In this document: piece after piece, positions 35,401-40,948 of the stretch | Layout of the letters: each line of letters opens with the position of its first letter | Numbering within the stretch: the first letter of the stretch is position 1 | NCBI GenBank assembly: GCA_003013855.2 | Contig: ML058372.1 | Location: 496,001 to 560,000, forward strand | Reading direction: 5' to 3' | Length of the DNA stretch: 64,000 nt | Source: Liriodendron chinense | Lineage: Eukaryota > Streptophyta > Magnoliopsida > Magnoliales > Magnoliaceae | Made by a program: the position numbers and the translations under genes | The notes under the pieces: model-generated | Seen by the model: the letters and a program-made list of their open reading frames with translations, nothing else | Told to the model about the DNA's origin: nothing | The model's database searches: none

Positions 35401-36075
35401 TTTTCCAGAAATAGATTGCAAATTTTTATCCAGTCTATTGTCCAAATTGAAACAAATGCAATTTCAATTTGATTTGACCCTGGGCTATAATTTTCGTCCT
35501 CTCTCAAATCCTCTTAGCTATCATGTCTTCAAGTCTTCAATGATTAGACTCTCATTTACTGTTTCATTTGGAAATAGGATGCAGAATTCATTTCAGAAAT
35601 GCCTCAACCCTCTGGAGCCATTTGTCTTGAGGATGTGAGCACAAACGTTACATGGTGGGCAGGCGAGTCTCAGGGTGTAGAGGAGACAAATCTGGAGGAT
35701 GCGGATGACTCACTGTTGTGCAATGAAATACTTGATTTTCAACTTCCTTTTGAAGAATCGGAACTCAAACATGTTCCATGTTTCTCAGATGTTGGTTGCA
35801 GCAGAATGAACACACATGAGAGAGAGACCAAGCCCGTTTGTGGAAGTTTGGACCTTGACAATATCGAAGTCGACACACCACCAGATTTTCAGCTTGCTGT
35901 AAGCTTCTTCCCCCTTTTCAGTCAATCCATTGCTTTCCAAGAATAGAACTACTATTACATTTCTATTCAAATTGAAGGGCAAGATGTAAATTTACCAACT
36001 CGTCTCATTTCCATAATGCAGGATTTGCAATTTGGTTCTCAAGAAAGCATTATGAGTTGGTTAGATCGATTTTAG
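529..36075 (+). CDS. SOG1-like: SOG1-like NAC transcription factor, whole gene (six exons)
   Basis: The CDS joins 529-536, 9863-10001, 33399-33585, 33670-34169, 35578-35898 and 36022-36075, giving 402 codons plus stop. All introns are GT-AG and exon lengths (8, 139, 187, 500, 321, 54 nt) keep one frame throughout. Residues 38-41 form a CPNC pair in a SOG1-type N-terminal segment. The NAC domain runs from WPGLPPGVKFD (residue 54) through FIDEFIPT, DDGICYTHP, VHFFHR, RKRRKIH, RWHKTGKT and NWVMHQYHLG to VSKIIYQQQ. The C-terminus has SQ pairs at S309 and S391 and ends in a conserved TPPDFQLA/LQFGSQES block. In Arabidopsis the family regulates the DNA-damage response in the nucleus, and ATM/ATR kinases phosphorylate SQ sites. 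Arabidopsis SOG1 has 449 residues, so this is slightly short. The gene could be SOG1 itself or a close paralogue (NAC044/085 type); the SQ sites favour SOG1. The structure is seen; the function is inferred from the family. Confidence 0.88.
537..2117. other. Intron 1, proximal part: mostly unrecognised sequence
   Basis: This is the start of the 9.3-kb first intron (537-9862). About 830-1270 has the broken vocabulary of a GTGGGCCCA-type Mutator-like repeat, such as 'cacatcatggtgggcccaa' near 1050. From about 2010 an irregular (TATG/TATA)n microsatellite leads up to the hAT insertion site. I see no coding sequence here. Confidence 0.5.
2575..2900. repeat. Pyrimidine-rich tract with (CTT)n
   Basis: A (CTT)n run at about 2599-2641 is followed by long C/T-rich stretches inside the inner hAT. 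Open frames here are low-complexity by-products. Confidence 0.7.
2925..3600. repeat. Mutator-like MITE sequence with three tandem end units
   Basis: The stretch opens with GGGCCCACCTTGATTTAAG and shows the vocabulary of the GTGGGCCCACC family. Three degenerate units of about 110 bp follow (about 3230-3335, 3360-3465, 3475-3590), each running from 'gtccac(c/t)tgag' to 'aggtgggcc'. It lies inside the inner hAT as filler. I found no target duplication. Confidence 0.5.
4301..4645. mobile_element. Foldback (long inverted repeat) element
   Basis: The left arm (about 4304-4430) and right arm (about 4515-4640) are inverted copies. Both contain TACGAGCTAT, then CTTATGCGAGCTC, TAGGAGAGT, GATGAAAAT-like, GCATCC and GGGAGAG(G/A)AGCACG. 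The arms are roughly 120-130 bp around a loop of about 85 bp. It abuts the target duplication of the outer hAT. I saw no clear target duplication of its own, so its family is open. Confidence 0.65.
4645..6360 (-). pseudogene. RTE-type LINE reverse transcriptase relic
   Basis: Read on the - strand, many short open stretches form a degraded non-LTR reverse transcriptase. An RT segment near 5640-5830 holds RSTTKATFLLRQLM and HMVFIDLEKANDRV, where active plant copies have EKAYDRV. The C-terminal domain near 4860-5200 holds IQAGWKKWRSASRVLCD and MRMLRWMSGKTRK. The 3' end at about 4650 has the AAGGCTTAGCTGATGATGA-like tail typical of plant RTE elements. Frameshifts and stops are frequent, and endonuclease and 5' parts are missing. 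It is an intron-1 relic. Confidence 0.75.
6530..7990 (+). pseudogene. L1-type LINE relic A, 3' part of ORF2
   Basis: The + strand resembles the end of an L1 reverse transcriptase and its tail: a DYSELLDKLHNRFSG segment, FLSFGGRVQLMKSSLS, WQDICKPREFGGLG and GNGKSLFLWHDSWV, then a long degraded C-terminus. Stops and frameshifts occur throughout. About 37 bp is duplicated in tandem near 6823-6895 (GGGCTGCTGCTCTTC repeated). The sequence to about 8229 looks like its T-rich 3' UTR. The RT catalytic region is missing. Confidence 0.7.
8230..9545 (+). pseudogene. L1-type LINE relic B, 3' part of ORF2
   Basis: A second + strand L1 fragment follows relic A directly. It begins with RVERLQRDFLWH-like coding, continues with CLVGWSDVC and GIKDLRALNEALLRKWL, and decays into stops. 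It is homologous to the C-terminal part of relic A but diverged, so it is a separate old insertion in intron 1. No TSD or poly-A tail was found. Confidence 0.6.
9546..9862. other. End of intron 1 before SOG1-like exon 2
   Basis: I recognise no element here. The sequence ends in a T-rich tract and the acceptor used by exon 2. Confidence 0.5.
9863..10001 (+). CDS. SOG1-like: SOG1-like exon 2 (N-terminal segment with CPNC)
   Basis: The acceptor TTTGTAG precedes 9863 and the donor GTAAGC begins at 10002. The exon encodes residues 3-49, including WLVDGRGIARKV, HRHCPNCNH and the closing IDNSD. It matches the pre-NAC region of SOG1 (WLIDS...RHCPKC...IDNSD). It is stranded between two transposon-filled introns, with LINE relics upstream and 23 kb of nested elements downstream. 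Its frame is phase 2 at the start and phase 0 at the end, as the flanking exons need. Confidence 0.88.
10002..10693. other. Start of intron 2, unrecognised
   Basis: AT-rich sequence with a short direct repeat (GGAAACACCATACA) near 10217 and 10244. I found no coding or element hallmark. Confidence 0.5.
10702..11312. mobile_element. Small non-autonomous hAT, target duplication TTTGGA(G/C)G
   Basis: The terminal repeats are CAGTGTTTTAAATAGC and, inverted, CGGTGTTTTAAATAGC. Subterminal copies of TAGC(A/T)TGTAGC and GCTACGTAG follow on both sides. The 8-bp flanks are TTTGGAGG (10694-10701) and TTTGGACG (11313-11320), matching at seven of eight. It is 611 bp, non-coding, and contains an 18-base poly-C run joined to a poly-A run near 11167-11200. 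Confidence 0.8.
11321..11640 (+). repeat. Probable LTR fragment with primer-binding site
   Basis: The stretch ends in (CT)n runs (11559-11606), then CAAGAACA and TGCTATCAGAGCT at about 11624. That is one mismatch from the initiator-tRNA-Met primer-binding site TGGTATCAGAGC. It looks like a 5' LTR with the start of a leader. No matching 3' LTR was found, and the left boundary is a guess. Confidence 0.4.
11818..12808. repeat. Direct duplication of a hAT end and its flank
   Basis: Copy 1 (about 11818-12232) and copy 2 (about 12388-12808) are near-identical. Each contains AAAGTGAGCC, GACTAGATTTGAAGATTAAG, then the hAT-like terminus TGTTGTCAAACGGCATATTC and about 300 bp of its subterminal sequence. 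A SINE lies between them. Copy 2 runs on into the hAT-3 gene remnant; copy 1 is an orphan end. Confidence 0.7.
12252..12372 (-). mobile_element. tRNA-derived SINE
   Basis: On the - strand there is a Pol III A box (TGGCTCAGTGG, then GTGGTAGACC) and, about 40 nt later, a B box in GGGTTCAAGTACCC. A T/G-rich body and an A-rich tail with TAATAATAAAAAAAA follow. This order matches plant tRNA-derived SINEs (Au-like). No target duplication was identified, and the 5' end is approximate. Confidence 0.65.
12483..13010 (-). pseudogene. hAT-3 remnant, C-terminal end and terminal region
   Basis: The left end of hAT-3 (TGTTGTCAAACGG at 12485) is followed by AT-rich terminal sequence. The last coding stretch (12955-13010, - strand) encodes NDGGSDVPQWERDQ and a stop. 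It continues the acidic tail that breaks off at about 25915 on the other side of the inserted LTR retroelement. In hAT transposases the acidic tail follows the dimerisation domain. Confidence 0.55.
12992..13305. repeat. Perfect 157-bp tandem duplication covering an LTR start
   Basis: 12992-13148 and 13149-13305 are identical by eye. Each unit is TCACTACCACCATCATTGT followed by 138 bp of the LTR beginning TGTTAGAGTATATT. Complete identity in a region of old, diverged repeats suggests a recent event or an assembly artefact. Confidence 0.85.
17510..18640 (+). repeat. Tandem array (~155 bp x 7-8) in the hAT-2 leader
   Basis: Units of roughly 155 bp recur at about 17552, 17717, 17872, 18029, 18181, 18337 and 18492. 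Each holds GGTTGGATRAYATGTGTKACT, CATGTGCATTTTACAGATTATG, a T-rich run, AATTTCGGAATAATTT and AAAATTCTGRTTTAAA. A likely donor (AAATAG|GTATTT near 17346) and acceptor (TTTTCGACAG near 18700) bracket the array, so it probably sits in an intron of the transposase 5' UTR. Confidence 0.85.
18917..22030 (+). CDS. hAT transposase, intact (1037 aa)
   Basis: This protein would cut and paste hAT-2 and probably its non-autonomous relatives. A BED-type zinc finger lies near residues 17-63 (CNYC at 32-35, LKQHLAH, then C60). Linkers follow, then the DUF659/RNase-H-like core: GCTIMCDGWTGP with D317, QIVTDNEATY with D378, and SPCAAHCIDL. The dimerisation region has ILSQTTSSSSCERNWSCF with E685 and HTKNRNRIQ. 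D317, D378 and E685 fit the hAT DDE triad. Residues after about 735 form an unusual tail: an acidic stretch, a run of about 14 Asp at 21353-21388, and a Pro/Gln/Tyr/Ser-rich region ending FSFWW. The start is the first ATG after the leader, and the whole frame is open, unlike every other transposase here. Activity is inferred. Confidence 0.93.
22031..22743 (+). other. hAT-2 3' region and right terminus
   Basis: Non-coding. The part from about 22445 is nearly colinear with 3890-4162 of the inner hAT in intron 1, ending in the same poly-A run, GTAACGG repeats and CACCTTG terminus. This shared end is the main evidence that the two belong to one family. Confidence 0.8.
23839..25746 (+). other. Internal region of the short-LTR retroelement, second copy
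   Basis: 23850-24690 repeats 13400-14240 of the first copy with many substitutions (TCTCCCCTCC, GCTCGCTCTGT, GTCCCGCC and others align). The remainder to the polypurine tract at about 25733-25746 is present only here. Small frames occur but are not conserved between copies, so I treat it as non-coding. Confidence 0.6.
25915..27230 (-). pseudogene. hAT-3 transposase remnant
   Basis: On the - strand, from high to low coordinates: a core fragment near 26870-27100 (MCYIYYAMEMIKNK, FILDIIDKRWSN, SAAYIPN), the dimerisation motif LTLRILSLMPFAKGCECNWSKL near 26480-26560, an RRRHFLKGFSYQKRRR linker, and an acidic tail DDSDGDEVV ending at about 25915. Stops are frequent. The BED and D1/D2 parts are absent. 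The tail's end lies at 12955-13010, on the far side of the retroelement, so hAT-3 was the host for that insertion. Confidence 0.7.
27300..29345 (+). pseudogene. Copia reverse transcriptase relic with an insertion
   Basis: The + strand carries degraded Ty1/Copia pol. AMEEEMATLHHNKTWEL lies at about 27760 and RWVYTVKFQPN-like coding at 27845. After a break come VKNTFLHRDLIEEV (28785), SDKLCKLRKAIY (28855), LVVYVDDNVVTS with the YVDD catalytic motif (29005), LTKDLGYLQFF (29090) and SWENYLLDS (29260). Roughly 28018-28735 interrupts the RT and is unrelated AT-rich sequence. LTRs, gag and RNase H were not found. Confidence 0.7.
28018..28735. other. Unclassified insertion in the Copia relic
   Basis: The sequence starts near TTGGACATGTGGCATG and ends before the RT resumes. 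Near its right side, inverted, CCTGGACACGGCATGACACTT echoes the left end, which suggests a MITE or LTR fragment. Boundaries and target duplication are not resolved. Confidence 0.35.
29345..31905 (-). pseudogene. Gypsy (Ty3) retrotransposon relic: gag, protease, start of RT
   Basis: On the - strand, in order: gag at about 31540-31790 (IKIEIPRFYYG, LDWLNNVEYVFEYKDI, DKQVKLVAL), interrupted by a small hAT, then gag continuing at 30540-30690 (DYMEKFNHFW-like). A protease-like CKVITDGGSRGNVMS lies near 29970-30020. The pre-RT region at 29430-29690 has LRATFLPEAQEELGHSYAF, VSREVQSLIKEY and GLPLMR. The RT palm, RNase H and integrase are missing. Frameshifts are common. Confidence 0.72.
30699..31490. 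mobile_element. Small non-autonomous hAT with TATCG repeats
   Basis: The 8-bp flanks TTTGAAAG (30691-30698) and GTTGAAAG (31491-31498) agree at seven of eight. The ends CATTGTTTGGAGTACC and, inverted, CAGTGTTCGTAGTATC are related, with many internal TATCG/CGATA motifs on both sides, such as CGATGTATCGCTATCG. It is 792 bp, non-coding, includes an (ATGG)n patch near 31055-31150, and splits the gag of the Gypsy relic. Confidence 0.7.
31905..32580. repeat. Degenerate tandem repeat with (CT)n(CA)n microsatellite
   Basis: Units of about 250-330 bp share GAAGCCTTCT, TGCCAAGTCTATTGAAGAG, GGCAAGTGTTTTCC, GAAAACA(C/T)(A/G)C and GAAGCCAAAAACCAATT. At least two and a partial third are visible. A (CT)n(CA)n tract lies at 32406-32473. 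It lies upstream of the Gypsy gag and may be its leader or LTR. Confidence 0.55.
32581..33398. other. End of intron 2 before exon 3
   Basis: I recognise no element or coding sequence. It ends with a T-rich stretch and the exon-3 acceptor. Confidence 0.5.
33399..33585 (+). CDS. SOG1-like: SOG1-like exon 3 (NAC subdomains A-B)
   Basis: The acceptor TTGTGCAG precedes 33399 and the donor GTAAGG starts at 33586. The exon encodes residues 50-111: VSIEWPGLPPGVKFD, the FIDEFIPT block, DDGICYTHP and ENLP. These are hallmarks of the SOG1/NAC8 clade rather than of generic NAC proteins, which carry LPPGFRFHPTD here. Read through without splicing, the frame continues into the 84-nt intron. Confidence 0.92.
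33586..33669 (+). other. 84-nt intron 3, in frame and without stops
   Basis: The GTAAGG donor and TTCTTCAG acceptor define an 84-nt intron. It is a multiple of three and open in the reading frame, so retention would insert 28 residues between ENLPG and the IKKDG strand of the NAC domain. SOG1 proteins have no such insert, so splicing is the expected default. Confidence 0.8.
33670..34169 (+). CDS. SOG1-like: SOG1-like exon 4 (NAC DNA-binding core)
   Basis: The acceptor TTCTTCAG lies before 33670 and the donor GTAGCT starts at 34170. The exon encodes IKKDGSS, VHFFHR, GQRKRRKIH, VRWHKTGKTRP, KKIMVLYKS and NWVMHQYHLGTEEDE, then a Ser/Thr/Pro-rich linker that ends HSCDQ. The lysine/arginine-rich strand before VRWHKTG corresponds to the DNA-contacting NAC subdomain. 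Confidence 0.92.
34170..35577. other. Intron 4 of the SOG1-like gene
   Basis: It contains RTE LINE fragments (about 34265-34660 and 34830-34950) that resemble 4650-4900, for example CATGACCAAATCATCTCAG next to CATGATGAAACCATCTAAG. A degraded GTAACGG hAT fragment (about 34670-34825) lies between them. From about 35348 and 35440, TTGTCCAAATTGAAACAAAT and following bases occur twice, with a period of about 92 bp, just before exon 5. Confidence 0.6.
34670..34825. mobile_element. Degraded hAT fragment of the GTAACGG type
   Basis: AATGGTAACGATGGCTGTAAC and CCGTAACAGCCACTACGG flank a T-rich centre, as in the outer hAT of intron 1. It appears inserted in an RTE fragment. Ends and target duplication are unclear. 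Confidence 0.45.
35578..35898 (+). CDS. SOG1-like: SOG1-like exon 5 (acidic regulatory tail)
   Basis: The acceptor GAAATAG precedes 35578 and the donor GTAAGC starts at 35899. The exon encodes residues 279-385. It has an SQ dipeptide at 309-310 in the context TWWAGESQG, an acidic stretch, and NIEVDTPPDFQLA, where T378 aligns by eye with T423 of Arabidopsis SOG1, a reported casein-kinase-2 site. The segment corresponds to the transactivating tail of the family. Confidence 0.88.
36022..36075 (+). CDS. SOG1-like: SOG1-like exon 6 (C-terminal LQFGSQES block and stop)
   Basis: The acceptor ATAATGCAG precedes 36022. The exon encodes 17 residues, DLQFGSQESIMSWLDRF, and a TAG stop. The FGSQ(E/D)S core matches the end of Arabidopsis SOG1 (LEFGSQDSF), so S391 aligns with S436. 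The exon is too short to find without the family pattern. Confidence 0.87.
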   Translation, partial: DLQFGSQESIMSWLDRF

Positions 36076-37818
36076 AGCAATGAAATTTGAATGTAATGCT
36101 TCTGCATATGGCAAGGAAGGCCATTTTTGTTTGGAGCAGTGTTGGTGGATTGTGTGTATATATGAGGGCCTTTTGGCCTTTCGTGGAGACGGCCTGCTGA
36201 ATGGGAATCGACAAGTGCAACCCATGTACATATGGGGCAAAGGATGGTTCTCTTCCGAGAGCTTTCTTTAGTTTTGGAAATCCATGAACCTTTTAGGCAT
36301 CCCATCTTTTATGGAGTTTAAACCAGCATGACCTCGGCTGTAGAATGGTAAAGAGCATGTGTGTCTCATCCATTTTGTGGAAGCTTTGGTTTTTTTTTTT
36401 TTTTTTTTTCCTTTTCAGGAAACTCACATTGTTATTTCATGACTAGCAGCTGGCATTTGAATTGGAAAGCTTGGTAGAACTGAAAATTGAAATATGGTTT
36501 CATTCATAGACGATCTAATGTTTGGGTGGCAACTAGATGCACCTCACTTGGACAGGTCCATTCAAACAATCTATATGTCTATTGAATCCAGAGCACATTT
36601 CATAGGCAACCATAGAAAAATTGATTTTATAATTCATCGGATGTTATAATTCATCATTGATTTGGCCTTTATTTTCTATAACCATACGTTTTTGAAAGCC
36701 AGGGATGGGATATTTACAATTTTGCCTAACAAATGTGATTCTTTAGAATCATAAGCAATCTTTGATAGACCCCAACAAATAGATGGATGAAATTGTTGAT
36801 TGGAGCTTTTTTTGCATAAATAGTCTTGAACATCCATACTAAAGACCACTGATCAAACAGTTGATATATGTAGAGTGGTGTGATGTTTGCATGGTAGCCC
36901 ATCAATGTGTGCGGAACCTAATGAACAGTCTAGATCAATGGATTTGAACTGTTTAAATGTCCCAATGCAATAGGGGGCACTATAACTTACACTCACAGTG
37001 CTCTGAGAGAACTGGAGCATCTCTCATCCCTCAAATGATACGTTGGAAAAAGAGGCAGCCAAGAAAATTTTGAAAGAATCCTTTCCCTGGTATCCGGAGG
37101 TGTTCTACATTGCCTTTTGAAAAGAATGTCTTGGAGGGTTTGGTAGAATGCCTCAGGTCTCTGCTTGTACCATGCATGCATTGGCTGTTTCAACTATTAT
37201 AGCTGACAATACTCTATCAGCATTATATCATATAACATGTAACAAAAGAGAACTGGTTCTTCTGATCATCATTTGACTGAACGTGTTCAAAAGAAATAGA
37301 TGGTATTTACCAACAGTTGGCATTCATTGTGCACCTGTTGCCCATGTGATTCTCACTCTATTCAACACATGTATACCAATAGAAGTCAGATTGAGGTCAT
37401 GCACTACACCGACACAAGTGATTTGCTCATAAAGTGATGGATATCCAGCAGCGGCTTTCCACCGTCGGACTGCATCTTAGATGCATATGACCGGTGACTA
37501 GAGGATGCTGGTTACAACACATATCTTGCACCCCCTAAATGAAGACCCTGGCTGATACATGGCACTATATCCTATCAAAACCCATCTTGGGAAGGCATCT
37601 TTCTTTAGTCATCAACAAGAGTTCTAGAAAGCCTCTGCAACAAAAAATTGTGGAGCCCACCGTGATTTCTTTTTGACAACCACTCCCTCTAGTCAGTTCC
37701 ACCAGCGGATGTTAGGATCAGATCTAAAAATTAAGCAGATTGAAAACTCAAGTATGTCACCCCACAAGAAACAGTGAGGATAAGGATGAAACCATTGTTT
37801 CCCTGGATATGGATTATT
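36076..37818. other. 3' UTR and intergenic sequence
   Basis: The first few hundred bases are likely the 3' UTR; no clear polyadenylation signal was assigned. A poly-T run lies near 36390. Around 37740-37800 there are fragments of the Mutator-like vocabulary (CCACAAGAAACAGTGAGGATAA). I found no gene. Confidence 0.45.
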
Positions 37819-38225
37819 TACACAATGGAGTAAAGAAGAAATTGAAGATGAAAATATCGAATCTTGCAAGTTTAGGTCTTGACTTGAATAGTGAACGTCT
37901 CAAGACATTTGTTTGCCTTTTCTGGATAATCTAGCAAGTGCAAAAGAAGAGATGGAATTTTTTCTTCAGAATACATCGAACTCACGGATCCAAAAATTAA
38001 AAGAAAAAAATTGCACCTCTTAAGTGTTAAATAGACCTTCAAGAGATGGCATTGATAATGTAATATTCACCTCGCATAAAAATAAAAAAGACAAGTGCAA
38101 GAGAGCAAAGATAATAATGCAATATTTGGTGGCTTGATCTGTGAATTATATATTTTTCTTTGGAATATAATATCCAGTTTATATAAAACTTGTAAGGACA
38201 TAGTGTCCTTCTTGGACAAACTCTT

Positions 38226-40948
38226 TGTTGGAGAGTCTTCAAACTTGTGCACGTTTGGGTGCTCAGACCGGTCGGGCGACCGGTCTAACGTTTGTGGCCC
38301 AGATGCACGTGAAGACAGAACAGTTTCTGTGTGGCCCTAGACTGGTTGAGCGATCAGTTTAGAGGGGGCTCCGACTGGTCGGGCGACCGGTCGGCAGTGA
38401 GTCCGCGTCGGGCGTGGAACTCCCTGGATTGTTTTTTCGTGTTGGGCGATCGGTCAGCCGACCGATCGAGCGCCCACGCGATTTCTTGCGCAATGCACGA
38501 GATTGTGTAAGATGTTGCTAATTTTGGTTATTTGCCTATATAAGCAAGTTGTAATCGTGTTTAACTAGCATCCTAAGGTGTCTAAGGTTTCCTATTTGTG
38601 TTAGGAAGAGGGGAGAGGTGTGTGTGAGAGAGAACTTTGTGTTTTCTCTATTTTTCCTTGCTTGTGGGCTGTCATCTCTGTAATCTTCTGTTTATTCATA
38701 GTGTATCGCTTTGTGCCGTGGTTGTTTACCCATTGAGGGGTTTTTTCACATAAATTTGGATTCTCTTGTGGTGAATGCTTGTGTGTGATTGATTTCATAT
38801 TGTTTCTCATTTGATCTCGCATTGCTCCGCGCGTTTCGGCTTCCGCTTCTGCTGTCGGTTTTCCTAACAAGTGGTATCAGAGATATCATTGGGGTGGAGT
38901 GAAATTCAGATCTGAAACGAGGAGATGGGATCGGGCGCAAGGTTCGAGGTAGAGAAGTTCTCCGAGAAAAATAACTTCGAGCTATGGAAGGTGAATGTTG
39001 AATAATTCCTAGTTCAGCAAGGGCTTGATGAAGCTCTTAGAAAGCGACTCGAAGCTATGAAAGATGATGAGTGGACGAGGCTCGACAAGAAGGCTAGAAC
39101 CTCAATCCTGTTAAACCTTATGAATGATGTTCTTCATCATGTCATGGAGGAGAAGACTGCGGCTGAATTGATGGCGAAGCTAGACAAGGTTTATGCCAAG
39201 AAATCTCTAGAGAATCGCATGTATGTGTTGATGTAGTTGTTCACCTTGAGGATGGCTAACGGAACTGAGGGGGAGGACCACCTGAGCACATTCAATAAGT
39301 TGTTTTGCAAGTTGGTAGAGATCGATGAACCGATGAAGGATGAATATCAAGCATGCATCTCGTTGAATTCTCTTCCAGATTCATATGAGTCGTTTAGGGA
39401 CTCTGTGTGCCCAAGAGGGAAACCATAAATGTCGAGACTGTTATCTCAGCCCTCTAGTTGAAGGCGATGAGAAAGAAAAGCGGTGATGTGGCTTCCCGTT
39501 ATTCCTCAAAGGCACTGGTTATGAGGGGAAGAAGTTCTGAGCATGGAGTATATTCGAAATCGGGATCTAGGGCCAAGGGCAAATGGAAGGCTAAGGTGAA
39601 GTGCTAGAATTGTGGACATGAGGGCCACATGAGAGGGGATTGTCAGAATCTCAGGATGAAACAAAAGATGTATGGAAGTTCTTTTGGAGAGGGAGCCAAT
39701 ACCGTAGAGGAAGGTGATGATCTATGTGAAGTTCTGACTATATCTAGCAAGGGATCTCACGGTAATGAATGGATCCTAGATTCAAGGGCTTCATGTCACG
39801 TTTGTCCGGACCGGAGTTCATTCACGACATACAGGGAGTATGGTGGTGAATCCGTGTTTGTGAGCGATGGATTCGCTCATAAGGTTGTGGTATTGGTACG
39901 GTGCGCATCACGATGTTCGATGGGATCGAACGAGTCCTAGAAGATGTGAAGCACATCCCCAAGATGAATGTGATTTCTCTTGGTACACTCGAGGCGAAAG
40001 GGTGCGCGTTTATCGGCCGCGATCGTTGTTGTGAAGTGATGAATGTGGCATTCGTGTGTATGAAGGCACGGAGGTGTGGCTATCTTTACATGTTGATCCG
40101 GAGCATAATTCACGGTAGAGCTGTGGGAATGGCATCGAGATCCACGGTTGCTCGTATGTGGCAAGTGTCCAAGTTCCACATGAGAAGAGCGGTAAAGGGC
40201 GTGAATTTGCAAGGTTAGGGTCGATGGTGGCACGAGAAGCGGTGGAGCTATGATTGAAGATGAGATGACATTGCGAGGATGGTGTTTGATTCGACGTTTG
40301 AAGCCTTGGTGGAGATTGTTGGAGAGTCTTTAAACTTGTGCATGTTTGGGTGCTCAGACTGGTCGAGCGACCGGTCTGACGTTTGTGGTCCAGATGCATG
40401 TGAAGACAGAACGGTTTTTGTGTGGCCCTAGACCGGTCGAGCGACCGGTCTGGAGGGGGCTTCTACTGGTCGACAGTGAGGTAGCGTCGGGCGTGGAACT
40501 TCCTGGATTGTTTTTTCGTGTTGGGCGACCTTTCGCTGACCGGTCGAGCGCCCATAGCGATTTCTTGCACAACGCACAAGATTGCGTAAGATGTTGCTAA
40601 TTTCAGTTCTTTGCCTATATACGCAAGTTGTAATCGTATTTAGCTAGCATCCTAAGGTGTCCAAGGTTTCTTATTCGTGTTAGGAAGAGGAGAGAGGTGT
40701 GTGAGAGAGAGAACTTTGGGTTTTCTCTGTTTTTCCTTGCTTGTGGGCTGTCATCTCTGTAATCTTCTGTTTATTTATAATGGATCACTTTGTGCCGTAG
40801 TTTTTTACCCATTGAGGGGTTTTTCCACGTAAATTCATATTCTCTTGTGGTGAATGCTTGTGTATGATTGATTTCATATTGTTTCTCGTTTGATCTCGCA
40901 TTGCTCCCCGCATTTCGGCTTCTGCTTCCGCTGCCTGTTTTCCCAACA
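38226..40948 (+). mobile_element. Copia-1, deleted Copia retrotransposon, TSD CTCTT
   Basis: The LTRs at 38226-38869 and 40317-40948 (644 and 632 bp) both start TGTTGGAGAGTCTT and end AACA. Perfect CTCTT duplications lie at 38221-38225 and 40949-40953. The primer-binding site TGGTATCAGAG is at 38872 and a purine-rich tract precedes 40317. The interior is only 1.45 kb. The other LTR of Copia-2 (near 62485) is uninterrupted at the same site, which confirms the insertion. Confidence 0.9.
38924..40230 (+). pseudogene. Copia-1 gag-protease relic
   Basis: Coding starts at about 38924 (MGSGARFEVEKFSEKNNFELWKV, a Copia gag start). It continues with LDEALRKRLE, LMNDVLHHVMEEKTAAELM, LSTFNKLFCKLVEID and SLPDSYESFRD. 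A CCHC knuckle follows at about 39602 (KC, stop, NCGHEGHMRGDC), then a protease motif WILDSRASCHVC at 39770, where active copies have DSGAS. Stops occur near 39003, 39235, 39426 and in the knuckle. Integrase, RT and RNase H are deleted. Confidence 0.8.

Noticed and set aside
36993..37193. 66-aa frame on the - strand, downstream of the gene
   Set aside because: Normal composition, but no recognised family, no splice context and no neighbours to support it.
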